Made by a program: the position numbers and the translations under genes. From Arenibacter nanhaiticus (lineage in GTDB: Bacteria > Bacteroidota > Bacteroidia > Flavobacteriales > Flavobacteriaceae): a stretch of 64,000 nt of DNA. The DNA is taken from assembly GCF_900141935.1 (NCBI RefSeq), contig NZ_FQYX01000024.1, positions 1-64,000 of the forward strand. Reading direction: 5' to 3'. The notes under the pieces were generated by a model. That model saw only the letters and a list, made by a program, of their open reading frames with translations. It had not been told where the DNA came from and searched no databases. Below are positions 7,899 through 17,467 of the stretch, piece after piece (the first letter of the stretch is position 1; every line of letters starts with the position of its first letter).

Positions 7899-9086
7899 AT
7901 GAAAAAAACTTTACTATTATCATTACTTTTTTTAACTTTCCTTTCCTGTGGCGGGGTTAAAAAAACCCAAGAGGCTCTTAATTTGGGGAATTACAGAAAC
8001 GCGATAGATAATGCTTTAAAGAATCTGGCAGAAAACAAAACAAAAAAAAGCCACCAGCCCTATATACTTCTTTTAGAAGAAGCGTATAAAAAAAACACGG
8101 AAAGAGAACTTCAAGAAATTGCATTTTTAAAAAAAGATGGAAATCCAGCCAATTTGGAAAGTATTTTTAACAGCTATAATAACTTAAAGGCCATTCAACA
8201 AAGAATCAAGCCCTTATTGCCACTTAGACTTTACGAAGAAAATAGAAACGCTAAATTTTCATTTAAAAATTATGATGAAGAAATACTAGCGGCAAAAAGT
8301 CAATTCTCAGAGTTTTTATACGCTAGTGCCACCGAGGCCCTTAATACAAGTTCTTCGAAATTTGAGTATAGAAAAGCTTATGAAGATTTTAGGTATTTAA
8401 ACGAAATAACCCCAGGATACAAGGATACTAGACAAAAAATTGAAGAAGCCTACAACAAAGGCTTAGACTACGTACAAGTGGTCATGACAAACGATTCTGA
8501 ACAAATTGTTCCTGCCAAACTTGAAAGCGATCTTTTAAATTTCAACACCTATGGTATAAATGATATATGGACCGTTTATCACACCTCCCCAATAAAAGAT
8601 ATTTCCTATGATTATGAAATGCAGCTTGCTTTTCGCGAAATCAATATTAGTCCAGAACAAGTTAGGGAAAAAGAAAGCTCTATAGAAAAACAAGTAATCG
8701 ATGGATACAAATATGCCGAAGATGCTCAAGGCAATATATTAAAAGATAGTTTGGGCAATAAAATTAAGATTGATAAGTTTAAAACGGTGAAATGCAATTT
8801 TTATCAATTTACACAATTCAAAAAAGTACAGGTTGTTGGCAACGTAAGTTTTTTAGATTTGCACACTCAGCAACAACTTAACTCCTACCCCCTAGTTAGC
8901 GAATTTGTTTTTGACCATGTCTATGCCAGGTACGACGGTGACAAACGAGCTTTAGAGAACGAATTGATCGACTTACTTAAAGTTAGCGCCGTAAGCTTTC
9001 CTTCGAACGAACAAATGGTCTATGACGCTGGAGAAGACCTGAAACTAAAATTAAAGAGCATTATATCACAACACAGATTTTATTAA
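7899..9086 (+). CDS. Lipoprotein of unknown function with TPR-like N-terminus
   Basis: A 395-residue protein that opens MKKTLLLSLLFLTFLSCGG, a clear lipoprotein signal with Cys17 as the lipid site. Residues 20-190 are helical with TPR-like periodicity (ALNLGNYRNAIDNAL, ASATEALNTSSSKFEYRKAYEDF). The rest is beta-rich, around TVKCNFYQFTQFKKVQVVG, and may form a small sandwich. It probably faces the periplasm or the outer membrane. No named family is recognised. It has its own promoter and is followed by a hairpin at 9101. Confidence 0.85.
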   Translation: MKKTLLLSLLFLTFLSCGGVKKTQEALNLGNYRNAIDNALKNLAENKTKKSHQPYILLLEEAYKKNTERELQEIAFLKKDGNPANLESIFNSYNNLKAIQQRIKPLLPLRLYEENRNAKFSFKNYDEEILAAKSQFSEFLYASATEALNTSSSKFEYRKAYEDFRYLNEITPGYKDTRQKIEEAYNKGLDYVQVVMTNDSEQIVPAKLESDLLNFNTYGINDIWTVYHTSPIKDISYDYEMQLAFREINISPEQVREKESSIEKQVIDGYKYAEDAQGNILKDSLGNKIKIDKFKTVKCNFYQFTQFKKVQVVGNVSFLDLHTQQQLNSYPLVSEFVFDHVYARYDGDKRALENELIDLLKVSAVSFPSNEQMVYDAGEDLKLKLKSIISQHRFY

Positions 9087-9100
9087 AAAAGCACTTAACC

Positions 9101-9133
9101 ATGGGTTATGAGGTCTAAGATTTCATAACCCAT
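9101..9133 (+). terminator. Hairpin, weak terminator candidate
   Basis: ATGGGTTATGA (9101-9111) and TCATAACCCAT (9123-9133) form an 11-bp perfect stem 14 bases after the lipoprotein stop. There is no uninterrupted T-run behind it, only a CT-rich stretch. Confidence 0.45.
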
Positions 9134-9253
9134 AATTCCTGCCTTTCTTCTCCTTTCTTCCTACCTACATTTACTTTCTTAGGCTTGGCAATTGCATGCA
9201 GAAGAACATTTTTATTTGGCCTTTAGTATTCCATTAAAAACGAAGGTAGATCC

Positions 9254-9649
9254 TTAAATATACTTTTGTAAGGAAAGCTGTGAAATTGCACCGTGCGACT
9301 CATGAGCTACCACAACCTCATTTTTAATAATTAACAACTGGGGAGATTCGTGGATAATTTGAAATTTGTACCCCACTTCATTGGAGACTTCCCTAAAACG
9401 AAGTAGATCTAAATAGTACAGATCCACACTATTCTCGGGCATATCATAAGCCTCTTTAAACCGTTTCATAACCATACTACTAATACCGCAAGTCGTAGAA
9501 TGCTTAAAAATAACCTGCGTTTTTTGCAGTGATTTTTCTTTAATTTCATCTAACTGTTCCAAAGAGGTCAGAGGAATCCAAGGCAGCTCTTTTGCTTCTC
9601 GTTTTTCCTGAATATTTTTATTCCCAAATAAATTATTAAACAATCCCAT
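9254..9649 (-). CDS. ytxJ: Bacillithiol-system redox protein YtxJ
   Basis: A 131-residue thioredoxin-fold protein with the single-cysteine motif FKHSTTCGISSMV and the cis-Pro region ESPQLLIIKN. This matches the YtxJ/DUF2847 family, monothiol bacilliredoxin-like proteins assigned to the bacillithiol system. It probably reduces bacillithiol-protein mixed disulphides in the cytoplasm. It is divergent from clpB, with 163 bases between them. The function is by family and has not been tested in this lineage as far as I can say. Confidence 0.88.
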   Translation of the reverse strand: MGLFNNLFGNKNIQEKREAKELPWIPLTSLEQLDEIKEKSLQKTQVIFKHSTTCGISSMVMKRFKEAYDMPENSVDLYYLDLLRFREVSNEVGYKFQIIHESPQLLIIKNEVVVAHESHGAISQLSLQKYI

Positions 9650-9730
9650 TTCGTAACTTTATATTTATATTGTTCAGCTTCTAAAACACCCCAGACATTA
9701 TGTCTTGCTTTACAGGAGGTTACCTGACGT

Positions 9731-9760
9731 TTTGTCTTACCGGCTCCATTGGTAAGGTTG
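9731..9760 (+). promoter_or_regulatory. Candidate clpB promoter with an inverted repeat in the spacer
   Basis: TTTG at 9731-9734 and TAAGGTTG at 9753-9760 (one mismatch to TAnnTTTG) are spaced by 18 bases. Within it, CTTACC (9736-9741) and GGTAAG (9751-9756) are exact inverted repeats 9 bases apart, well placed for a repressor or stress regulator. Confidence 0.45.
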
Positions 9761-9812
9761 TTGCCATTAACATTTCAAAAATAGTCAATAACATTATAAA
9801 AAATACCACTAT

Positions 9813-12413
9813 ATGAACTTTAACAACTTTACCATAAAATCGCAGGAGGCAGTGCAACAGGCACAACAGATTGCTCAAGGCCTGGGACATCAGCAAATAG
9901 AAAACGAACATGTTTTTAAGGCTATTTCTGAAGTTGAAGAAAACGTTTTGCCGTTTATACTTAAAAAATTAAATGTAAACACTGCGCTTCTACAACAAAT
10001 TTTATCCAAAGAGCTAGAAAGCTTCCCTAAAGTTTCTGGTGGAGAAATCATCTTTTCCAGAGAAGCGGGAAAAGCATTAAATGAAGCCGGTATTATAGCC
10101 AAAAAGATGGAAGACGAATACGTTTCCATTGAGCATCTTTTATTGGCTATTTTTAAGTCTAAAAGCAAGATTGCCCATATCCTAAAAGATCAAGGGGTTA
10201 CGGAAAAAGACCTTAAGGCCGCCATAGCAGAATTGCGAAAGGGGGGAAAAGTCACCTCCCAAAGTGCTGAAGACACTTATAACTCCTTAAACAAATACGC
10301 TAGGAATTTAAATGCCCTAGCCGATTCTGGAAAGCTCGATCCTGTCATAGGGAGAGATGAAGAAATTAGAAGAGTATTACAGATTTTATCCCGCAGAACC
10401 AAAAACAACCCCATGTTGGTTGGGGAGCCTGGGGTAGGTAAAACCGCCATTGCAGAAGGGTTGGCCCATAGAATTGTTCAGGGCGATATTCCCGAAAACC
10501 TCAAAGAAAAGACTATATACTCCTTAGACATGGGGGCTTTAATTGCTGGAGCCAAATATAAAGGAGAGTTTGAAGAACGATTAAAGGCGGTTATCAAAGA
10601 AGTGACCACTTCGGATGGTAACATTGTCTTATTTATAGATGAAATTCACACCCTCGTCGGTGCCGGAGGCGGACAGGGTGCCATGGATGCCGCCAACATC
10701 CTTAAACCAGCATTGGCCCGTGGAGAACTGCGCGCCATTGGAGCTACTACCCTAGACGAATACCAAAAGTATTTTGAGAAAGATAAAGCCCTAGAACGCA
10801 GGTTCCAGAAAGTTGTCGTTGACGAACCAGACACCGAAAGCGCCATAACCATTCTAAGGGGCATTAAAGAAAAATATGAAGCGCATCATAAGGTGAGAAT
10901 TAAGGATGACGCGGTAATCGCAGCCGTCGAACTCTCGCAACGGTATATCACCAATAGGTTTTTACCAGATAAGGCCATTGACCTCATGGATGAGGCTGCG
11001 GCCAAACTACGCATGGAAATAAATTCAAAGCCCGAAGAATTGGATGTTTTGGACAGAAAGGTGATGCAACTCGAAATTGAGATTGCAGCAATTAAACGAG
11101 AAAACGACACCTCTAAATTAAAGGTGTTAAACGAAGATCTAGCGAACGTCAAAGAACAACGTAATGAGATTTTTGCCAAATGGGAAAGCGAAAAAACGGT
11201 CGTCGATGATATCCAAAGGACTAAAAATGACATCGAAAACTTCAAGCTAGAAGCTGAACGTGCCGAACGTAACGGCGATTACGGCAAGGTTGCCGAAATC
11301 CGGTATGGCAAAATAAAAGAGGCCCAGGAGAAATTAGAAAAACTTCAATCCGACTTAGACACTCAACAACAAGGAGAAACCCTTATTAAAGAAGAAGTTA
11401 CCCATGAAGACATTGCCGAAGTTGTGGCCAAGTGGACGGGCATACCAGTTACTAAAATGTTACAAAGTGAACGCGAAAAACTATTGCGTCTAGAAGATGT
11501 ACTCCACAAACGAGTTGTAGGACAAGAAGAGGCGATACAAGCCGTTTCTGACGCCATAAGGCGAAGCAGAGCAGGTTTACAAGACAGCAATCGCCCCATA
11601 GGCTCTTTCCTGTTTTTAGGCACTACAGGTGTAGGGAAAACAGAATTGGCTAAAACCTTGGCCGCCTATCTCTTTGACGATGAAAATGCCATGACCCGAA
11701 TTGATATGAGCGAATACCAAGAACGTCATTCTGTAAGTAGATTGGTTGGAGCACCTCCAGGGTACGTAGGTTATGACGAAGGTGGACAATTAACGGAAGC
11801 AGTTCGAAGAAGACCTTATTCCGTGGTACTTTTAGACGAAATAGAAAAGGCTCACCCAGACACCTTTAACGTGCTGCTACAGGTCTTGGACGAAGGGCGA
11901 CTGACCGATAACAAAGGTAGGGTAGCCGATTTTAAGAACACCATTATTGTAATGACCAGCAATATGGGAAGCCATATTATTCAAGAAAAATTCGAGGTCA
12001 CCGAAGATACCTATAGTGCCGCAGAAACAGCAAAGGTAGAAGTAATGGGCCTGCTTAGGAAAACTATACGCCCCGAATTCCTGAACAGAATAGACGATAT
12101 TATAATGTTTACGCCACTAAGCAAAGAACATATCCGCGAGATAGTACTTTTACAATTAGAACATCTTAAAAAACTGGTAGCCAAACAACAAATCAATATC
12201 AATGTTACCGATGAAGCTATAGATTATTTGGCAGATAAGGGATATGAGCCGCAATATGGTGCCCGCCCTATTAAAAGAGTCATCCAAAAAGAAGTTTTAA
12301 ATAACATTTCTAAAGAACTGCTCGGCGGAAAAATCCATGCTGGTAGCGGCATCCTAATTGACTCCTTTAGTGACCAATTAGTATTTAGAAACGACACAAC
12401 AGTGACAAAGTAA
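9813..12413 (+). CDS. clpB: ATP-dependent disaggregase ClpB
   Basis: An 866-residue hexameric AAA+ chaperone that works with DnaK to rescue aggregated proteins. Residues 1-150 are the Clp_N repeat domain. AAA-1 has the Walker A GEPGVGKT (about 204) and Walker [15 protein letters not shown]. Residues about 410-530 form the regulatory coiled coil that separates ClpB from ClpC/ClpA. AAA-2 has GTTGVGKT (about 603) and [13 protein letters not shown], followed by the D2-small domain. The full length is as expected. It ends at a strong terminator. Heat-stress control is likely but not proven by the sequence. Confidence 0.98.
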   Translation: MNFNNFTIKSQEAVQQAQQIAQGLGHQQIENEHVFKAISEVEENVLPFILKKLNVNTALLQQILSKELESFPKVSGGEIIFSREAGKALNEAGIIAKKMEDEYVSIEHLLLAIFKSKSKIAHILKDQGVTEKDLKAAIAELRKGGKVTSQSAEDTYNSLNKYARNLNALADSGKLDPVIGRDEEIRRVLQILSRRTKNNPMLVGEPGVGKTAIAEGLAHRIVQGDIPENLKEKTIYSLDMGALIAGAKYKGEFEERLKAVIKEVTTSDGNIVLFIDEIHTLVGAGGGQGAMDAANILKPALARGELRAIGATTLDEYQKYFEKDKALERRFQKVVVDEPDTESAITILRGIKEKYEAHHKVRIKDDAVIAAVELSQRYITNRFLPDKAIDLMDEAAAKLRMEINSKPEELDVLDRKVMQLEIEIAAIKRENDTSKLKVLNEDLANVKEQRNEIFAKWESEKTVVDDIQRTKNDIENFKLEAERAERNGDYGKVAEIRYGKIKEAQEKLEKLQSDLDTQQQGETLIKEEVTHEDIAEVVAKWTGIPVTKMLQSEREKLLRLEDVLHKRVVGQEEAIQAVSDAIRRSRAGLQDSNRPIGSFLFLGTTGVGKTELAKTLAAYLFDDENAMTRIDMSEYQERHSVSRLVGAPPGYVGYDEGGQLTEAVRRRPYSVVLLDEIEKAHPDTFNVLLQVLDEGRLTDNKGRVADFKNTIIVMTSNMGSHIIQEKFEVTEDTYSAAETAKVEVMGLLRKTIRPEFLNRIDDIIMFTPLSKEHIREIVLLQLEHLKKLVAKQQININVTDEAIDYLADKGYEPQYGARPIKRVIQKEVLNNISKELLGGKIHAGSGILIDSFSDQLVFRNDTTVTK

Positions 12414-12426
12414 AAACAGCAACTCC

Positions 12427-12464
12427 AAAAAGGACGTTTTTTTTATAAAGAACGTCCTTTTTTT
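12427..12464 (+). terminator. Rho-independent terminator of clpB
   Basis: AAAAAGGACGTT (12427-12438) pairs with AACGTCCTTTTT (12451-12462) around an AT loop, with a T-run continuing. Confidence 0.9.
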
Positions 12465-12522
12465 TGCTATTTTTAAATACCATACAGTATAAAAATCTAT
12501 ATTAGCATAAAACTGTAAGTAT

Positions 12523-13119
12523 ATGTCTACTAAAGCAGAAAGAACCACCGCTTATATTATTGAAACCGTAGCGCCTATTTTTAATAGACTTGGTTATGTA
12601 GGAACCAGTATGAGTGACCTTACTGAAGCCACAGGCCTTACAAAAGGTGCCATTTACGGGAATTTTGAAAATAAAGATTCCTTGGCCCTTGCCGCCTTTG
12701 AATACAATAGCAAAAAACTTCTTCGAGAGATTGACGAGAAATTGAATACTAGTGGCACTTCAATTCAAAAATTATTTGTGCTGACCAATTTTTATCGTCA
12801 CTACGATGTTTTTATAGAAGAACTGGGAGGATGCCCCATTCTGAATGTTGGCATAGATGCCAACCATAATAATTCCCAATTATTAGCAGCAACCAAGGAG
12901 ACCATTAAAACAATAGAAGGTAAAATTGCCTTGGTCCTAGAAAATGGAGTCAACAGCAGTGAGGTGAAATTACCGGTAACACCGCTTCAATTTTCCAAGC
13001 AATTATACACCATGATACAAGGAGCTGTTGCCATGGCCACAATCACCGGAGACAGAAAATATTTATTAAATACACTAGCTTATTTAGATCAGTTGATAAT
13101 TAAAGAGATTAAAGTGTAA
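12523..13119 (+). CDS. TetR/AcrR-family transcriptional regulator
   Basis: A 198-residue protein with an N-terminal TetR helix-turn-helix (IFNRLGYVGTSMSDLTEATGL, then KGAIYGNFENKDSL) and a C-terminal ligand/dimer domain that contains GGCPILNVGIDANHNN, a pattern of the TetR_C group regulating small-molecule or redox responses. No target gene is adjacent in the same orientation. An inverted pair TACAGT/ACTGTA (12483-12517) sits just upstream and could be its own operator. Confidence 0.92.
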   Translation: MSTKAERTTAYIIETVAPIFNRLGYVGTSMSDLTEATGLTKGAIYGNFENKDSLALAAFEYNSKKLLREIDEKLNTSGTSIQKLFVLTNFYRHYDVFIEELGGCPILNVGIDANHNNSQLLAATKETIKTIEGKIALVLENGVNSSEVKLPVTPLQFSKQLYTMIQGAVAMATITGDRKYLLNTLAYLDQLIIKEIKV

Positions 13120-13586
13120 CGGCTTTAACTAGGCCTTCCTCCTAAAGACCGATTTTTTTTTTGACTTACCTTTTATAAAAATGATTATCTCGGACTTGTT
13201 CTGCCTTCCTTAAGCTAGAGAACTGTCCAAATAAACACTGTGATCAATATTTGCTGCTCTTTAAAAGAATCTTGGCCCCATTCTTTTGATTTAAAACAAG
13301 GGCATGATTTTTAACCACAGATCAACTAGTAATCAAACCTAACTATTACGCCGTCTTATGTAGTAATCCCTTCATAATAAATACTTAGAAATAACAGCTT
13401 GCTCTGCGCTTTTTTATTGGTTATACTTACTGAAGTATCATGTGGCAGAAGGGCCTCCTTTTATCCTTCTGATTTATTATCGGAAATACTCCTTCTACAG
13501 CTACCTGATTCTTTGTTTGTCGTTAACAGTCAGTTTTTATGTTCTTTGGGATTTATTTTCAACCTCTATTCCAATGCCAGCATTTC
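13120..13586. other. Intergenic gap, 467 bp, no intact gene
   Basis: No start-to-stop gene is convincing here. Read on the minus strand beyond the PorP stop and shifted one frame, the sequence gives AGIGIEVENKSQRT and then a Lys/Arg/Glu-rich reading with several stops. This could be a decayed 3' extension of the porP gene. No terminator was found. Confidence 0.4.
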
Positions 13587-14495
13587 CTACTGTCCAAACC
13601 CAAAAGCTGTAACAATCTCAAAACTTGGATCTTTTCCCTTCATGCGACTATCGACACCAAATTCAACCAAAGCACCCACAAAAAATCGTTTTAAAAACAC
13701 TCCGCCTACACCTCCTGAAGCACCATAAAAACTATTATATCCGCCTTGTAGCCAAAACTTTTCGGACTTCAATATAACTCCTAATCCCAATTGGGATTCA
13801 TCATTTGCTGTGGTTTTCAGGTATACCATGGGCTCAAGAAGTGTTTTCTTTCTATCGAAAATAGAAACCGGAATGTGATAACTGGCTACCCCTAAATATA
13901 TTCTTTCTTCTTTTCTGGTATGTAATTCCCGATCTGAAAAATTATAATCAAATATATTTTCAGATGTAAAACCTATACTGAATCCAGCCATGGCAAACAT
14001 TACTCCTGGGGAAAATTGTACTATAAAATCATCCGAGGTTTTTAATTGAGGCAAAGAAATATCTGGATTGGGAGGAAAGAAATGATCGGCAAATGCACTT
14101 TTATATCCCATTACATTCACTCCAAACGCCACTTGGATCTTAGCGGCCAAATTAAAAGAAAAGGCATAATTCAACATCCCTCCCGTATTTAAAAACACCC
14201 CTGTATTATGCTGTAGCAAGCCTACTCCCATTGCCGAACTAGTGTTTAACTGCCTGGTATAGTTTAAATAAAAAGTAGTTGGATTACCATCTATATGTTG
14301 CCATTGGTAACGGGACCAATACGCAATAGTATTACGGTTTTCGCTTTTCAATGAGTGCGCCGGATGGAGGAGACTGGAATTAAATAAAGATAAATTATGA
14401 TGCCGTAAGTCTTGGGGTAATTCCACTACTTGTGCATACGACACTACTGTCATTAACAAAAAAGAATATAAAATACACTTTTTCAACATATACAA
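13587..14495 (-). CDS. PorP/SprF-family outer membrane protein
   Basis: A 302-residue protein with a signal peptide ending near VVSYAQ, then a beta-barrel pattern of the PorP/SprF family (HNLSLFNSSLLHPA, NRNTIAYWSRYQWQHIDG, NYTRQLN, GVGLLQHNTGVF, SPGVMFAMAGFSIGFTSENIF, FFVGALVEFG). Family members work with type IX secretion and gliding proteins at the outer membrane and bind peptidoglycan-linked complexes. The start could also be Met3. The C-terminus stops at GFGQ, shorter than members that carry extensions. No partner adhesin gene is adjacent, which is unusual for sprF-like copies. Confidence 0.88.
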   Translation of the reverse strand: MYMLKKCILYSFLLMTVVSYAQVVELPQDLRHHNLSLFNSSLLHPAHSLKSENRNTIAYWSRYQWQHIDGNPTTFYLNYTRQLNTSSAMGVGLLQHNTGVFLNTGGMLNYAFSFNLAAKIQVAFGVNVMGYKSAFADHFFPPNPDISLPQLKTSDDFIVQFSPGVMFAMAGFSIGFTSENIFDYNFSDRELHTRKEERIYLGVASYHIPVSIFDRKKTLLEPMVYLKTTANDESQLGLGVILKSEKFWLQGGYNSFYGASGGVGGVFLKRFFVGALVEFGVDSRMKGKDPSFEIVTAFGFGQ

Positions 14496-14584
14496 AAGAA
14501 CAAAAACGATGTGTAAGGAATACTATTTTAGTGTATTTTTAGTTAAAATTATATAATCCTAGGACAGAACGAACATACTTTACA

Positions 14585-15115
14585 ATGAAGACCTTAAAAC
14601 TCCTATTCATCCTTTCTATCTTCTTCAGTGCAATTAGCTGTAAAGAAGAACAAAAACCAATAGAAATTCCTATCCAATCGGGCATTTCCACCTTTTACTT
14701 TATAAGGCATGCCGAAAAAGACCGCAGCGATCCAGAGAACAAGAATCCAGAATTAAATCAGGAAGGACTGGGAAGGGCTATTAAATGGGCCGAGGTTTTG
14801 GATCCTGTAGCCATAGACGCTATTTATAGCACCGATTTTAAAAGAACTACTATGACCGCGGCACCCACAGAAATAAAAAAGAACCTAACACTTCAGCCGT
14901 ATAGTTTATCTAACTTAGATATAGAGGCTTTTAAAAACGATAATTTAGGAAAAAATGTATTGGTAGTAGGCCACAGCAACACCATTCCCGATTTTGTAAA
15001 CCAAATGCTAGGAGAGCAAAAATATCCGGCCATGGACGACTATGACAATGGAAGTCTCTTTATTGTTCGGATAATAGACGGGATACCGACTGATATCCGA
15101 TTAAAAATTGATTAG
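14585..15115 (+). CDS. Histidine phosphatase-family lipoprotein
   Basis: A 176-residue protein with lipoprotein signal MKTLKLLFILSIFFSAISC (Cys19). The branch-1 motif YFIRHAEK supplies the phosphohistidine, IYSTDFKRTTMTAAP the phosphate pocket, and VVGHSNTIPDF the second catalytic His. It is a short phosphoglycerate-mutase-like fold acting in the periplasm on an unknown phospho-substrate. Its stop overlaps the stop of the convergent DUF6503 gene by 4 bases. Confidence 0.92.
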   Translation: MKTLKLLFILSIFFSAISCKEEQKPIEIPIQSGISTFYFIRHAEKDRSDPENKNPELNQEGLGRAIKWAEVLDPVAIDAIYSTDFKRTTMTAAPTEIKKNLTLQPYSLSNLDIEAFKNDNLGKNVLVVGHSNTIPDFVNQMLGEQKYPAMDDYDNGSLFIVRIIDGIPTDIRLKID

Positions 15116-15858
15116 GGCGAGGTATTAACCGAAATGTTTTCCAATTCTATTTTAGAAAGCAACTGTAATTTTCCTTCTTGATACAAACGATCCACATCAT
15201 CAAAAGAAACTTCTTGGCCATCTGTTTTTAAGTTTTCGTAATCTACGAATCGAATCCCGTTCACATACCGTTCATTATAAGCGACCCTAAACCTGGTCCC
15301 ACCACCATTTACATGAAACTTATAGGCCAAATAATCGGCCTTAAAAGATTGCTTGTTAAACCAATACAGGTATACATCATCAAAATCGTCTCCTCCGCCT
15401 TCTTGATCGAAGGTTACTTTTACTTTATAATATTCCTGAGCTCCAATTGTCACCTCGCCCATCAACTCTTTGTTAACGGCACTATCATTAAGCCCATAGG
15501 GTAAAAAGGCAAAATAATGCACAGAATTCACAGAATTAGAATACAAGGTAGCCAAGGAATCCGTCAAAGGCACTTCCTGGCCATGAATGAATCGTCTAAA
15601 CCCCTTAGTGTCTCTTATATCGATGATGGTATCGGAATCTTTCTTGCGAATTCTTTTAAGAATCCGTTTCCCTTTCTGCCATTCCGACCTATACAGGAGG
15701 TCTCTAAATTCAAAGGAAACATCACTAGTTTTATACAAGGGCCCGCCACTTGCTAAAATAGCCTTATCTACAATCTCCTGGGCTGTTAAAAGCTCTTTGG
15801 TTTTGTCTTTACAACCAACCAAAAAGAGACCTACAAACATAAAAAACACCCCCCTCAT
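15112..15858 (-). CDS. DUF6503-type lipoprotein
   Basis: With the start at the second Met (15858) it has 248 residues and opens MRGVFFMFVGLFLVGCKD, a lipoprotein signal. An earlier Met at 15879 is possible but would put seven residues before the signal. After ILASGGPLYKTSDVSFEFRDLLY it continues with beta strands like FRRFIHGQEV and DVYLYWFNKQSFKADYLAYKF. This pattern is that of DUF6503, lipid-binding-like outer-membrane lipoproteins of flavobacteria. The role is unknown. It is convergent with the histidine phosphatase. Confidence 0.8.
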   Translation of the reverse strand: MRGVFFMFVGLFLVGCKDKTKELLTAQEIVDKAILASGGPLYKTSDVSFEFRDLLYRSEWQKGKRILKRIRKKDSDTIIDIRDTKGFRRFIHGQEVPLTDSLATLYSNSVNSVHYFAFLPYGLNDSAVNKELMGEVTIGAQEYYKVKVTFDQEGGGDDFDDVYLYWFNKQSFKADYLAYKFHVNGGGTRFRVAYNERYVNGIRFVDYENLKTDGQEVSFDDVDRLYQEGKLQLLSKIELENISVNTSP

Positions 15859-15954
15859 GACTTTTATTTTTAATATCATCGCAAAAACCTCAAATTTAAA
15901 TAAAACATTCTTTAGATTCTGATTTATCTAAATGGTAAATCACAGAATTGTTCC

Positions 15955-15962
15955 TATTTTTG
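15955..15962 (+). promoter_or_regulatory. -7 element (TATTTTTG) of smpB
   Basis: An exact TAnnTTTG match 8 bases before the ATG at 15971. It rules out the upstream Met at 15932 as the start and implies a very short leader. Confidence 0.5.
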
Positions 15963-15970
15963 TCAAACCT

Positions 15971-16432
15971 ATGCAGAAAAAAGTAAACATAAAAAATAAA
16001 AGAGCTAGATTCGATTATGAAATTCTAGACACCTATACGGCCGGAATCGTTTTATCGGGTACCGAAATAAAATCTATCCGTGAAAGCCAGGCTTCTATTT
16101 CGGAAAGTTTTTGTGAATTCAACGATCGGGGTGAGTTATTTGTAATTAACATGCAGGTCGATGAATATTCACACGGAACGCATTACAATCACAAACCTAA
16201 AGCCGAACGAAAACTTTTGCTTCAGCGCGGTGAATTAAAAAAGTTGGAAAAAGAGGTAAAGAATTCGGGCCTCACTATAGTACCCTTAAACCTATTTGTA
16301 AACGACCGTGGACTTGCCAAGATAAATATAGCTTTGGCTAAAGGAAAGAAACTTTATGACAAACGAGAGACCATTAAGGACAGGGACAACAAAAAGAACC
16401 TAGATCGGATTAAAAAAAGTTTTAACAACTAA
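15971..16432 (+). CDS. smpB: SsrA-binding protein SmpB
   Basis: A 153-residue tmRNA partner that brings SsrA to stalled ribosomes. The start at 15971 gives MQKKVNIKNKRARFDYE, the normal N-terminus. GTEIKSIRESQASISESFCEF and the central barrel follow, and the positively charged tail KLYDKRETIKDRDNKKNLDRIKK is complete. Single-gene unit. A hairpin at its 3' end overlaps the stop codon of the convergent pcm gene. No tmRNA gene is in the window. Confidence 0.97.
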   Translation: MQKKVNIKNKRARFDYEILDTYTAGIVLSGTEIKSIRESQASISESFCEFNDRGELFVINMQVDEYSHGTHYNHKPKAERKLLLQRGELKKLEKEVKNSGLTIVPLNLFVNDRGLAKINIALAKGKKLYDKRETIKDRDNKKNLDRIKKSFNN

Positions 16433-16435
16433 TAT

Positions 16436-16458
16436 AGGCTACAACTTATTTGTAGCCT
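16436..16458. terminator. Hairpin between smpB and pcm
   Basis: AGGCTACAA (16436-16444) and TTGTAGCCT (16450-16458) form a 9-bp perfect stem with a 5-nt loop between convergent genes. It has no real T-run in either direction and its right arm touches the pcm stop. Confidence 0.5.
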
Positions 16459-17099
16459 TAGTTCTTATCTTCCAATAAAGGAACAAATCTAAAGGAACCC
16501 AATTCTTTCTTTTCAAATTCTTTAGCCGATTTACGTACAAAAAGGGTCATAATTTGTTCATCTACACCTACCGGAATTACGAGCCTACCCCCTATTTTCA
16601 GTTGTGCCAACAAAGGATTGGGAACAAACGGGGCTCCGGCTGTCACAATAATACCGTCAAAAGGTGCTTCTTCGGATAAGCCTTTGTAACCATCTCCAAA
16701 AATGACGCTTTTTGGCCTATACCCCATCTTGTTAAAAAAGATGTTGGTCTTCTTAAACAATTCTAATTGGCGTTCTATGGTATACACCTTTGCTCCTAAC
16801 TTTAATAAGACAGCTGTTTGATAACCACTTCCGGTGCCTATTTCCAATATTTTATGATTTGGCTGGACCTCCAAAAGTTCCGATTGGAAAGCAACGGTAT
16901 AAGGCTGTGAAATTGTTTGATCGGCCCCAATCGGAAAGGCTTTATCCTGATAGGCATGATCCTCAAAACTGCTATCGAGGAACAAATGTCTGGGGATAGT
17001 ACGAATCGCATTTAATACACTTTCATTGGCAATTCCTTTTTCGATAAGGACATCTACCAATTTATTGCGCATTCCTCTATGTTTTAGGGTATCTTTCAC
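16458..17099 (-). CDS. pcm: Protein-L-isoaspartate O-methyltransferase
   Basis: With the GTG start at 17099 the protein is 214 residues (VKDTLKHRGMRNKLVDVL), the size usual for the family. A longer reading to 17180 adds 27 residues that do not fit. It has the SAM-binding motif EIGTGSGYQTAVL, the substrate-linked segment QTISQPYTVAFQSELL and the late segment IIVTAGAPFVP. It repairs isomerised Asp residues using SAM. It is convergent with smpB. Confidence 0.93.
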   Translation of the reverse strand: MKDTLKHRGMRNKLVDVLIEKGIANESVLNAIRTIPRHLFLDSSFEDHAYQDKAFPIGADQTISQPYTVAFQSELLEVQPNHKILEIGTGSGYQTAVLLKLGAKVYTIERQLELFKKTNIFFNKMGYRPKSVIFGDGYKGLSEEAPFDGIIVTAGAPFVPNPLLAQLKIGGRLVIPVGVDEQIMTLFVRKSAKEFEKKELGSFRFVPLLEDKN

Positions 17100-17444
17100 A
17101 AGGTTTATTTTGGCTACTAAGGTAAAATTGAATTGAAATAAAACAAAATATAAATGCCGCAATCTAAGCCTTTCAGACATATATACGTACTATATTTTGC
17201 AAATATTCGCCTAAGGGTCATTTCCATCCCTAAGGTCCGGATCAACCATCTATCAGCCTAAAAACAACGGACGATCCTCTTTCTTAACAATCGCACTGTT
17301 GTCCAACACCTTAGCAACACTAGTACACAGAACAAAACACAAGGTCCCCTTAATGTTATTAGGAACAACCTTACACCTCGCCAATAATTCAAATTTAAAG
17401 GCCGAACTTTTTCCATTTAAGACCAAAGAATAATAAACTATCCC

Positions 17445-17452
17445 TATTTTTG
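17445..17452 (+). promoter_or_regulatory. -7 element (TATTTTTG) of the Gfo/Idh/MocA gene
   Basis: An exact TAnnTTTG match 15 bases before the ATG at 17468. The rest of the 368-bp gap from 17100 to 17467 shows no gene. Confidence 0.5.
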
Positions 17453-17467
17453 AAGAAAACTAAAACT

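Noticed and set aside
9720-9911. Minus-strand frame of 63 residues before clpB
   Set aside because: It overlaps the clpB start and promoter in antisense and its hydrophobic residues come from the complement of the clpB leader.
13399-13728. Plus-strand open frame of 109 residues
   Set aside because: It overlaps the 3' end of the PorP/SprF gene in the opposite direction, starts with a non-ATG codon, and shows no domain pattern or promoter.
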